A DNA stretch of 5,067 bases from JBNGDW01 sp049975325 (GTDB lineage: Bacteria; Cloacimonadota; Cloacimonadia; JGIOTU-2; JBNGDW01): assembly GCA_049975325.1 (NCBI GenBank), contig JBNGDW010000095.1, positions 1 to 5,067 on the forward strand. The letters run 5' to 3'. Under the pieces are notes generated by a model, which saw nothing but the letters and a program-made list of their open reading frames with translations, was not told the DNA's origin and searched no databases. The translations under genes and the position numbers were made by a program. Shown here piece after piece: positions 1 through 5,067 of the stretch. Within the stretch, counting starts at the first letter, position 1; the number at the start of each line of letters is the position of its first letter.

Positions 1-427
1 CCTGTTCAGGCGTAAGGTCCAAAAGAAAAGTGACATCAGGCGTAAGCCCCTCTGTTGCTATTATATTCATAGTAGAAATCTTATCTTTTGGTATGTTACG
101 AGCCAAGCCCTGATAGGCATAAGTTGAGTCATAATATCGGTCTGATATTACTATTTTTCCTTCCTTCAGAGCAGGGAGAATCCATTCTACAGTGTGCTGA
201 CTACGGCTTGCCAGGTAGAGAAAGAGTTCCGTAAGCGCATGCATTTCTGTTAGTTCTTTATTTAGAAGAATTTCTCTTATTTTCTCAGAAATGCGCGGTC
301 CTCCCGGCTCCCTCGTGAATAAGACTGCATATCCGGATGTAGTGAGAAATTTCGCCAGAAGCTCTGCCTGCGTGGTTTTACCACATCCTTCTATACCTTC
401 AAATGTAATAAATAATCCTTTTCCCAT
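1..427 (-). CDS. tmk: Thymidylate kinase (dTMP kinase), N-terminal part; cut by the left window edge
   Basis: Cytoplasmic enzyme that phosphorylates dTMP to dTDP with ATP, an essential step of dTTP supply. I translated about 142 codons from the ATG at 427-425; the family is usually a little over 200 residues, so roughly the last third lies outside the window. Seen: a P-loop GIEGCGKTT at residues 11-19, the dTMP-binding TREPGG at 38-43, the LASRSQH segment at 72-78, and the DRYYDST...AYQG signature at about 96-107, which is diagnostic of Tmk. The start fits the usual family beginning (MGKGLFITFEG). The ribosome site is weak: GAAAGAAG at 448-441 lies 13 nt from the ATG. It follows the tRNA-Arg block after a 114-nt gap holding a 16-nt palindrome. 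No convincing promoter was seen for it, so co-transcription with the last tRNA is possible (inference). Confidence 0.95.
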   Translation of the reverse strand, partial: MGKGLFITFEGIEGCGKTTQAELLAKFLTTSGYAVLFTREPGGPRISEKIREILLNKELTEMHALTELFLYLASRSQHTVEWILPALKEGKIVISDRYYDSTYAYQGLARNIPKDKISTMNIIATEGLTPDVTFLLDLTPEQ

Positions 428-469
428 ATATCAAATTAATCTTCTTTCTGTCTATAAAATAAGTCCCTA

Positions 470-485
470 TCCGCCAGCTGGCGGA
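470..485. repeat. Perfect 16-nt GC-rich palindrome in the tRNA-tmk gap
   Basis: The sequence TCCGCCAGCTGGCGGA equals its own reverse complement. After one mismatched pair, two more pairs match outside it (467-488). As RNA it could form a 6-bp GC-rich stem with an AGCT loop. It is much richer in GC than the surrounding AT-rich spacer. No T-run follows it directly on the minus (transcribed) strand, so it is not a standard rho-independent terminator for the tRNA transcript. On the plus strand a short T-run lies at 493-497, but no gene there would need it. A dispersed extragenic palindrome, a protein-binding site or an mRNA stability element are all possible; the choice is inference. Confidence 0.6.
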
Positions 486-541
486 CAGATAATTTTTAAG
501 TTAAGCATAATCAACCTGCAAGAGTTTTATCGGAAGAAGAA

Positions 542-618
542 TGGTACGCCCGGAGGGATTCGAACCCCCAACACTCGGATCCGAAGTCCGATGCTCTATC
601 CAGTTGAACTACGGGCGC
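542..618 (-). tRNA. tRNA-Arg, anticodon TCG, with encoded CCA
   Basis: The minus strand folds into a full 77-nt cloverleaf. The acceptor stem is GCGCCCG with CGGGCGT (G-U as first pair), the discriminator is A, and CCA is encoded. The D arm is GTTC-AACTGGATA-GAGC, and its loop carries the A20 typical of arginine tRNAs. The anticodon stem TCGGA/TCCGA holds loop CTTCGGA, giving anticodon TCG (reads CGA, possibly CGG). The T arm has loop TTCGAAT. It is very similar to the tRNA-Arg(CCG) at 796-872, with paired substitutions in the stems, so the two are probably paralogues and both functional. It has its own promoter immediately upstream (630-658). Confidence 0.97.
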
Positions 619-629
619 TTCTTTTGGGT

Positions 630-658
630 AGAATAAAACTTTTTCTTTTTTCTGTCAA
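630..658 (-). promoter_or_regulatory. Sigma-70-type promoter for tRNA-Arg(TCG)
   Basis: On the minus strand a perfect -35 hexamer TTGACA (658-653) is followed after exactly 17 nt by TATTCT (635-630), a 4/6 match to TATAAT. The spacer is purine-rich, and an AT-rich stretch lies upstream (ATATATAT around 672-680). Transcription would begin near position 623, about five bases before the mature tRNA 5' end at 618, which is plausible for a short tRNA leader. The position in the 85-nt gap between two tRNA genes supports a real promoter: the third tRNA can be made independently of the other two. The start site is inferred. Confidence 0.72.
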
Positions 659-703
659 TGATTTTTTTGCCATATATATCTAATTTTTAAGATGTTCCCA
701 AAA

Positions 704-780
704 TGGTACCCCAGAGAGGATTCGAACCTCCGACCAACGGTTTAGGAAACCGCTGCTCTATCCTTCTGAGCTACTGGGGC
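704..780 (-). tRNA. tRNA-Arg, anticodon CCT, with encoded CCA
   Basis: A 77-nt cloverleaf on the minus strand. The acceptor stem is GCCCCAG with CTGGGGT (G-U first pair), discriminator A, CCA encoded. The D arm is GCTC-AGAAGGATA-GAGC with A20 after the GG pair. The anticodon stem GCGGT/ACCGT holds loop TTCCTAA, anticodon CCT, which reads the arginine codon AGG. The T arm is GGAGG-TTCGAAT-CCTCT. It lies only 15 nt downstream of the tRNA-Arg(CCG) 3' end, so the two are almost certainly processed from one transcript. Its body differs clearly from the CGN-reading neighbours, so it is not a recent copy of them. Confidence 0.97.
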
Positions 781-795
781 ACTAACACATAGTCA

Positions 796-872
796 TGGTA
801 CGCCCGAAGGGACTCGAACCCTTAGGCTTCAGATCCGGAATCTGATGTTCTATCCGATTGAACTACGGGCGC
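796..872 (-). tRNA. tRNA-Arg, anticodon CCG, with encoded CCA
   Basis: First tRNA of the block in transcription order; a 77-nt cloverleaf on the minus strand. The acceptor stem GCGCCCG/CGGGCGT, discriminator A and encoded CCA match those of the TCG gene at 542-618. The anticodon stem TCAGA/TCTGA holds loop TTCCGGA, anticodon CCG, which reads CGG. The D arm is GTTC-AATCGGATA-GAAC with A20; the T arm is AAGGG-TTCGAGT-CCCTT. Differences from the TCG gene in the anticodon and T stems are paired changes that keep base pairing, evidence that both are under selection. The 74-nt spacer from birA (873-946) is very AT-rich. I found no good -35/-10 pair there, so read-through from birA or a weak promoter are both possible. 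Confidence 0.97.
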
Positions 873-946
873 ACTCTAAATCTTAAGTAAAATTATTTAA
901 ATAAAATTTTCTAATAAGGCGAGGAATTAAATAAAAAATACCCCTC

Positions 947-1705
947 TCAATGAAGTATGTCAATTTTATCAACAGATACAAACTCTCTGATGGTATTATC
1001 AGAAAGCTGTACAATTAATGAGCCGCTATCTGAAATGCCACTGGCTCTACCAATATATTCTCTTTTGTTGTGAGAAATCCGTATTAAGCGGCTTCTAAGA
1101 TAGTCATAGGTGTTAAAATAATCTATAAACATGCTCAATTTTTTTGAAGCATAGAGAGGGTAACTTTTTCCAAATTCTGTAAGCAATACATGCAGAAGCT
1201 TGCCTATTTTTGTCCTTTTGCTGGTTTCGATCCGGATTGATGTGGCCACTTCACTAATTTCTGGAGGGAATTTTTTCTGATTGATGTTGATACCAATGCC
1301 GATAATAACAGCAGGTTGATTTTTGTGTGGTGAGTTGTAATTTCCCTGGGTTACTAGGATTCCAGCCACTTTCTTGTCGCTGTAAAAAACATCATTGGGC
1401 CATTTTATAGAGAGTGGGGCTGCCGGAAAAAAGTTCAGAATTGTTCTATGTACCAGATTGCCTGCCCATATTGTTATGGCTGCGTTATCTGTTAAATCAG
1501 GTTCAAGGATTACAAGAGAACACCAGAGCCCACCTGGTGATGATACCCATTTACTCCCTCTCCTACCTATGCCTGCAGTCTGCCTTTTGGCAACAAGGGC
1601 TGTATTCTCGGTAATAATCCATTGTTTTAGCATCTGCTTTGCCAGATGCTGTGTTGATTCTACAGTACGATAAAGTCTGATATTGGGGAAGAATTGAGAA
1701 TGCAT
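947..1705 (-). CDS. birA: Biotin--[acetyl-CoA-carboxylase] ligase, catalytic form without the repressor domain
   Basis: Activates biotin with ATP to biotinyl-5'-AMP and attaches it to a lysine of biotin carrier proteins such as the acetyl-CoA carboxylase subunit; cytoplasmic. At 252 residues it matches the short class: it begins directly with the catalytic domain (RTVESTQ, residues 13-19) and lacks the N-terminal winged helix that lets E. coli BirA act as a repressor. Seen: the biotin-binding loop QTAGIGRRGSKW (42-53), SPGGLW (56-61), KWPNDV (101-106), KKVAGILV (111-118, containing the active-site lysine) and IGIGININ (135-142). A small C-terminal barrel ends in EFVSVDKIDIL. The ATG at 1705 is the only sensible start: the queA stop codon TAA lies in the same frame, two codons upstream. 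No clear Shine-Dalgarno sequence is visible, so translation probably depends on ribosomes finishing queA (inference). The second position of the GRGRRG loop is Ile, where E. coli has Arg116. Confidence 0.94.
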   Translation of the reverse strand: MHSQFFPNIRLYRTVESTQHLAKQMLKQWIITENTALVAKRQTAGIGRRGSKWVSSPGGLWCSLVILEPDLTDNAAITIWAGNLVHRTILNFFPAAPLSIKWPNDVFYSDKKVAGILVTQGNYNSPHKNQPAVIIGIGININQKKFPPEISEVATSIRIETSKRTKIGKLLHVLLTEFGKSYPLYASKKLSMFIDYFNTYDYLRSRLIRISHNKREYIGRASGISDSGSLIVQLSDNTIREFVSVDKIDILH

Positions 1706-1711
1706 GGGCTG

Positions 1712-2749
1712 TTATAAGATTAACATAGCATCACCATAGCTATAAAACCGAAAGTTTTCTTTAATTGCTTTTTGATATGCTTCTAAGATAAATTCTCGAC
1801 CAGCAAAGGCAGAGACAAGCATCAGTAGGGTAGATTTTGGTAAGTGAAAATTTGTAATCATTCTGTCTACAACCTTAAACTTGTATCCATGATAGATAAA
1901 GAGGTTTGTCCGTTTTCTTCCCGCTTGAACTTTTCCCTGCTCATAGAAGCTTTCCAGGGTGCGAACCGATGTGGTTCCAACAGCGACAATCTTTTTACCT
2001 TCCCTTTTTGCCGTATTTATTCTTTCTGCGGTGCTTTCCGGCAATTCGCAAAATTCTGTGTGGATTTTGTGCTCTTTGATATTTTCTGTTTCCACCGGAC
2101 GAAAGGTATCCAGTCCGATATTGAGGTTCACAGTGACTATTTCTATTCCAATCTTTTGAGCCTGCTTAAGTAATCCACTGGTAAAATGGAGACCGGCTGT
2201 AGGTGCGGCAACGGAACCAGGTTTCTTGGCATAGACTGTTTGATAGCGATTTTTATCATCAGGAATGTCTTCCCTTTTGATATAGGGGGGCAAGGGGACT
2301 TTGCCGATTTTATCCAAAAGAGCAAAAAAGTCGCCTTCATAGGAGAATTTGATAACACATTCGCCATGTTCCCGATGCTCTATGATTTCTCCTGTAAGCA
2401 TTCCTTCCTTAAAGATAATTTTATCTCTTGCCCTAATCCTGCGTCCCGGCTTAACAAGGCATCTCCACAGTTTTTGTTGATCTATTTCTTCAAGCAGCAA
2501 AATTTCAACCTTAGCCCCGGAAGTTTTATTTCCTATAAGCCTTGCGGGAATGACTTTTGTCTCGTTGAGTACAAGTACATTCGAAGGGTCAAGGTAAGAG
2601 AGTATATTAGAAAATTTATCGATATAAATCTTTTTACCGCTCCTCTCAAGCACCATAAGCCTGGAGTCAGATCTCTCTTTTGGAGGATATTGAGCTATCA
2701 TTTCTGGTGGAAGGTAATAATCAAACTGAGAAAGTTTATAATCTGTCAT
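1712..2749 (-). CDS. queA: S-adenosylmethionine:tRNA ribosyltransferase-isomerase
   Basis: Transfers and rearranges the ribosyl part of S-adenosylmethionine onto 7-aminomethyl-7-deazaguanine in tRNA to give epoxyqueuosine, the penultimate step of queuosine synthesis at position 34 of tRNAs for Tyr, His, Asn and Asp. The 345-residue length is normal and the protein looks complete. Seen: FDYYLPPEMIAQ (9-20), LNETKVIPARL (61-71), GKVPLPPYIKR (149-159), RYQTVYA (168-174), GSVAAPTAGLHFT (178-190), LDTFRPVE (213-220), GTTSVRTLES (258-267), and TNFHLPKSTLLMLVSAFAG (299-317), all family hallmarks. The start at 2749 fits the usual QueA N-terminus. The 32-nt gap from the DUF3108 gene holds no recognisable Shine-Dalgarno sequence, which is odd for an essential-looking start. 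The gene sits in a tight row with birA six bases downstream. Confidence 0.98.
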   Translation of the reverse strand: MTDYKLSQFDYYLPPEMIAQYPPKERSDSRLMVLERSGKKIYIDKFSNILSYLDPSNVLVLNETKVIPARLIGNKTSGAKVEILLLEEIDQQKLWRCLVKPGRRIRARDKIIFKEGMLTGEIIEHREHGECVIKFSYEGDFFALLDKIGKVPLPPYIKREDIPDDKNRYQTVYAKKPGSVAAPTAGLHFTSGLLKQAQKIGIEIVTVNLNIGLDTFRPVETENIKEHKIHTEFCELPESTAERINTAKREGKKIVAVGTTSVRTLESFYEQGKVQAGRKRTNLFIYHGYKFKVVDRMITNFHLPKSTLLMLVSAFAGREFILEAYQKAIKENFRFYSYGDAMLIL

Positions 2750-2781
2750 TGAGTAGTAGATTACAAAAGGAATAAAATTTT

Positions 2782-3570
2782 CTATCCTGCCAGCGGTAGA
2801 TTAACTTTTTCTGCATTTTGCAGTTCAAAGGTAAAACTCCCGACTTTGAGCCCGGTGATGATTCTCACAGGTGTTTTATATTCATCTGCAGTTACCCAGA
2901 TGGATGTCTCCCCCTCTTGTTTTTCAATCTCTTCATTTATTGCAGTCAGATGTAGCTTAAAGCATTCTCTTGTTCCAAAAATGGTTTTCAGGGGTTTCTT
3001 CTCGAGAACAGTCACCTTTATTTGTAGGTTTCTACCGTCAGTAATTACATTGGCGAAGAAAGAATCTCCTACCTTGAAATCTTGAACTCGTATGTAATAA
3101 ATAGCGGAGAGAGGGTCCTGTGGATTAGGTAGTGTTTTTAACTCTTCTCGCTCCTGAGAATCTGTATGAATTTTGACATAGTATGTTAAAGTATCTTCGG
3201 GGAAGTTATAATGAATTCTGAATTGTCTATATGAACCTTCAGAAAGACGTTTGACGAATTTTCTTGAAACAAGTTTTTCTATATCCCAGTATGAATCAAG
3301 CTTATCTCTGATTTTATAAAAAACATCGAAGAAAGAGTTTGTGGTAATTCTTGCTTGGATCAAAAAGCATCCATGCCCAGAAATGGAATCCCCTTCAGTA
3401 ATAGTAAGGGTTGCTTCACCGGCATTTATTATACCAAAATTTGCCTTGAATGTGAGGTGTTCCCCAATTTGGAATGGAAGCCTATGCGGGTCTGCATGTA
3501 AAAAATTTATATTCGCACATTGTGCTAAGGTCAAGGTGAATAGTACTATCAGGATGGAGCGAAATTTCAG
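2782..3570 (-). CDS. Secreted DUF3108-type protein, CTG start
   Basis: Predicted exported protein of about 262 residues resembling DUF3108 proteins, a family without a settled function; the call rests on recognising the pattern LPFQIGEHLTF...INAGEATLTI at about residues 31-55 and a predicted beta-rich remainder. Starting at CTG 3570-3568 gives a good signal peptide: KFR, a hydrophobic run SILIVLFTLTLA (5-16), then a likely cleavage after LHA (24-26). LAQC (15-18) resembles a lipobox, but the Gln before Cys makes a lipoprotein unlikely. GGAGG lies six bases upstream of this CTG, and the CTG overlaps the preceding stop as CTGA. The nearest conventional alternative, TTG at 3534, has no ribosome site and would cut the signal peptide in half. 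No ATG or GTG offers a better start. It is followed by queA after 32 nt. Function and binding partner unknown. Confidence 0.8.
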   Translation of the reverse strand: MKFRSILIVLFTLTLAQCANINFLHADPHRLPFQIGEHLTFKANFGIINAGEATLTITEGDSISGHGCFLIQARITTNSFFDVFYKIRDKLDSYWDIEKLVSRKFVKRLSEGSYRQFRIHYNFPEDTLTYYVKIHTDSQEREELKTLPNPQDPLSAIYYIRVQDFKVGDSFFANVITDGRNLQIKVTVLEKKPLKTIFGTRECFKLHLTAINEEIEKQEGETSIWVTADEYKTPVRIITGLKVGSFTFELQNAEKVNLPLAG

Positions 3571-4310
3571 AGCAGACCTCCAGAGATATGGATATTTTGT
3601 CCCGTAATGTAAGTGTTCTGTCTCGAGGCAAGAAATAGGGAAAGATGAGCCATATCTTCTGGCGTTGCCAGGCGGCCAAGTGGTATTCTTGATAGCATAT
3701 CATAATAGTATTTTTTCCGAAATGAACGATATGCCTCATCAAAATGTGAGTCATCAATCTCTACAGGTCCTGGAAGTATGCCATTGACTAATATTCCATG
3801 TTCCCCCTCCTCTGCCGCAAGTGTTTCTACAAGATTTGATACACCTGCTTTCGATGCTGCATAAGCACTGCCCCTGGCAAGTCCAATTTCAGCAACAGAT
3901 GAACTCAGCAGGACTATCCGTGCCCAAGGAGCCCTTCTAAGATATGGAAGCACAATCTTGAGAATATAGTAGGTACCTAACAAATTAACATTAATAATCC
4001 TTTCCCAATGATGAATATCTGTGTCAGAAAGGAGTACAGGGATATCGCTTCGGATAGCAGCCGCATGAATAAAAGCGTTTACGCCTTCATCAGGAAGCAT
4101 GTTATGTAAAATCTTATTGCAGACTTCATAGTTTGAAATATCCGCGGGAAAACATATAGCCTCACAATTAGATTCAATTTTTTCCCGAAGATGGTCTAAC
4201 TTTTCCCTATTGCGTCCACCTAAAATTACCCGTGTAAACTTATGTGAGGCAGATTCAGCAATAACAGAACCTATATTGCCACTTGCTCCTGTAATGATTA
4301 TTGTGGACAT
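3567..4310 (-). CDS. Classical short-chain dehydrogenase/reductase (SDR), substrate unknown
   Basis: A cytoplasmic NAD(P)-dependent oxidoreductase of 247 residues, the usual size of FabG-like classical SDRs. Seen: nucleotide-binding TGASGNIG (7-14); GGR at 31-33, where the Arg hints at NADP(H) preference; Asp57 (PADIS); HAAA (82-85) in place of the common NNAG; the structural Asn in INVNLLG (106-112); catalytic Ser137, Tyr150 and Lys154 (YAASK); PGPVE (180-184); and a FabG-like C-terminus, PLGRLATPEDMA...ITGQNIHISGG. All active-site residues are present. The start at 4310 overlaps coaBC by 13 nt; GAGAG (4317-4313) or AGAGG (4328-4324) could serve as ribosome sites, neither ideally spaced. Its stop TGA overlaps the CTG start of the next gene. 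A 3-oxoacyl-ACP reductase role is possible, but no acyl-carrier or fatty-acid gene is nearby, so I do not assign fabG. Confidence 0.92.
   Translation of the reverse strand: MSTIIITGASGNIGSVIAESASHKFTRVILGGRNREKLDHLREKIESNCEAICFPADISNYEVCNKILHNMLPDEGVNAFIHAAAIRSDIPVLLSDTDIHHWERIINVNLLGTYYILKIVLPYLRRAPWARIVLLSSSVAEIGLARGSAYAASKAGVSNLVETLAAEEGEHGILVNGILPGPVEIDDSHFDEAYRSFRKKYYYDMLSRIPLGRLATPEDMAHLSLFLASRQNTYITGQNIHISGGLL
3577..3581 (-). promoter_or_regulatory. Ribosome binding site GGAGG for the CTG-started DUF3108 gene
   Basis: GGAGG on the minus strand lies inside the last codons of the dehydrogenase (in the Ser-Gly-Gly stretch). It is separated by six bases (TCTGCT) from the CTG at 3570-3568. 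This is the strongest Shine-Dalgarno match seen at any gene start in the window, and it decides the start in favour of CTG. Part of it is constrained by the SDR C-terminal Gly-Gly codons, so some of the match could be coincidental. Confidence 0.7.
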
Positions 4311-5067
4311 ATCTCTCGAATTACCTCTAAGATGATGTTTGCCGCTTCAAATTTTTCAGTATTTTCTATCGTTTTTTCAAGATGGTCTGTGAGGATTGTG
4401 CAGCTCGTATAATCCGAACCTGCTACTGAAAGGGGATTTGCAATAATCATATCAAGATTCTTTTTTTGCATTTTCTCTCTGGCATTTTCAATCATATTCT
4501 CGGATTCAAGCGCGAAGCCTACCAGCCGTTGAGAGTGCTTCTTTCGTGTTCCGAGTTCTTGTAAAATATCTTGCGTGGGCATCAGAGTTAAGGTTATGGT
4601 ATTACCAGTCTTTTTGAGTTTTCCTTTTTCCCTTTTAGATGGGGTATAATCAGCCACTGCTGCTGCCATGATTCCTATGTCACAGTTTTCCCATCTGTTT
4701 GTCACCTCCAGATACATATCCCTTGCAGAGATTACTTCTATAGTTTCGACATTATTGGGTGCTGGGAGCTCTGTTGGCGAGGTGATAAGGGTCACATCTG
4801 CCCCACGCATACTTGCCGCCTGAGCAATTGAATAGCCGAGCTTTCCAGATGAATTATTTCTAAGAAAACGCAAGTCATCCCAGTATTCATGAGTAGAACC
4901 TGCTGTTACCAGGATTTTCTTTTCCGTAAAATCCCTTTCATAGGATGACCAGCATTCGATATATTTTACAAGGTCATCAATATCAGGCAGGCGGCCTTTT
5001 CCTTCATATCCGCAAGCCAACCACCCACTTGCTGGCGTCACGAAGAGGCAACCCATCTCTTGTAAGA
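4298..5067 (-). CDS. coaBC: Bifunctional CoaBC: tail of phosphopantothenoylcysteine decarboxylase plus complete phosphopantothenoylcysteine synthetase; cut by the right window edge
   Basis: Fused enzyme of coenzyme A synthesis: the CoaB part joins 4'-phosphopantothenate with cysteine using CTP, and the CoaC part decarboxylates the product. An ATG at 5056 is internal; the frame stays open to the edge (LQE before it) and matches the middle of the fused protein. Seen: the CoaC C-terminal substrate clamp GWLACGYEGKGRL (about 5026-4988), a linker, then CoaB beginning KILVTAGST (about 4918). CoaB shows LRFLRNNSSGKLG, in which Arg and Asn match E. coli Arg206 and Asn210; AAAVADYTPS; KGKLKK, holding the catalytic lysine (Lys289 in E. 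coli); VGFALESEN; and KNLDMIIAN. The usual GPTREPIDPVR motif is divergent here: GSTHEYWDDLR. The stop TAA at 4300-4298 lies inside the start of the dehydrogenase gene. It is the first gene visible of an apparent operon. Confidence 0.96.
   Translation of the reverse strand, partial: LQEMGCLFVTPASGWLACGYEGKGRLPDIDDLVKYIECWSSYERDFTEKKILVTAGSTHEYWDDLRFLRNNSSGKLGYSIAQAASMRGADVTLITSPTELPAPNNVETIEVISARDMYLEVTNRWENCDIGIMAAAVADYTPSKREKGKLKKTGNTITLTLMPTQDILQELGTRKKHSQRLVGFALESENMIENAREKMQKKNLDMIIANPLSVAGSDYTSCTILTDHLEKTIENTEKFEAANIILEVIREICPQ

Noticed and set aside
428..541. tmk promoter (TTGATT and TATAGA-like elements) or a terminator after the tRNAs
   Set aside because: No hexamer pair reaches a convincing match at proper spacing, and no stem followed by a T-run exists on the minus strand.
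291..683. Plus-strand open frame of 130 codons
   Set aside because: It runs antisense through the tmk start, the palindrome and the whole tRNA-Arg(TCG) gene; its product is low-complexity with no family signature.
542..872. tRNA-Arg genes as an integration site of a mobile element
   Set aside because: No integrase, no direct repeat of a tRNA 3' end and no foreign genes nearby; the similarity between 542-618 and 796-872 is explained by two complete paralogous tRNAs.
873..946. Promoter for the tRNA block in the AT-rich spacer after birA
   Set aside because: TAAGAT near the tRNA start could be a -10 box, but no -35-like hexamer lies at 16-18 nt; AT-rich sequence gives such matches by chance.
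1395..1673. Plus-strand open frame opposite birA
   Set aside because: Antisense to the conserved biotin ligase core; composition follows the complement of birA codons.
2186..2752. Plus-strand open frame of 188 codons opposite queA
   Set aside because: It is the antisense shadow of a strongly conserved queA; no recognisable domain and no ribosome site was noted.
3513..3528. Lipobox in the DUF3108 protein (LAQC)
   Set aside because: Gln at the -1 position is not accepted by the usual [GAS]C rule; cleavage by signal peptidase I after LHA is more likely.
3341..3607. Plus-strand open frame opposite the DUF3108 and SDR junction
   Set aside because: Shadow of two well-supported minus-strand genes; no domain is visible.
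3482..3757. Minus-strand open frame of 91 codons overlapping the SDR C-terminus and the DUF3108 start
   Set aside because: Out of frame with both real genes; the overlapped SDR tail has clear FabG-like motifs.

Overview
The window is a compact chromosomal segment of bacterial housekeeping genes. Every gene reads on the minus strand, so in transcription order it runs from the right edge to the left. Base composition is moderately AT-rich. Nothing identifies a species. An exported DUF3108-type protein points to a Gram-negative (two-membrane) bacterium, and all three tRNA genes encode their own CCA end. The lineage cannot be fixed from this sequence alone.

Layout in transcription order: the 3' part of coaBC (coenzyme A synthesis; cut by the right edge, ends at 4298); a classical short-chain dehydrogenase (4310-3567) overlapping coaBC by 13 nt; a secreted DUF3108-type protein (3570-2782) whose best start is a CTG codon overlapping the dehydrogenase stop as CTGA; queA (2749-1712, queuosine synthesis on tRNA); birA (1705-947, biotin-protein ligase without a DNA-binding domain); three tRNA-Arg genes with anticodons CCG, CCT and TCG (872-542); and the 5' part of tmk (dTMP kinase, starts at 427, cut by the left edge).

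The five protein genes from coaBC to birA are overlapping or closely spaced (at most 32 nt apart) and look like one operon. Its known members serve cofactor, tRNA-modification and protein-biotinylation functions; the dehydrogenase and the DUF3108 protein have no assigned substrate or role. The tRNA block follows birA after 74 nt. The last tRNA has its own good sigma-70-type promoter (TTGACA - 17 nt - TATTCT). A perfect 16-nt palindrome lies between the tRNAs and tmk.

I saw no mobile element, CRISPR array, phage gene, toxin-antitoxin pair or defence system. The most notable observations are the CTG start of the DUF3108 gene, the cluster made only of arginine tRNAs, and the tight translational chaining of an unassigned dehydrogenase to an exported protein inside a housekeeping operon.
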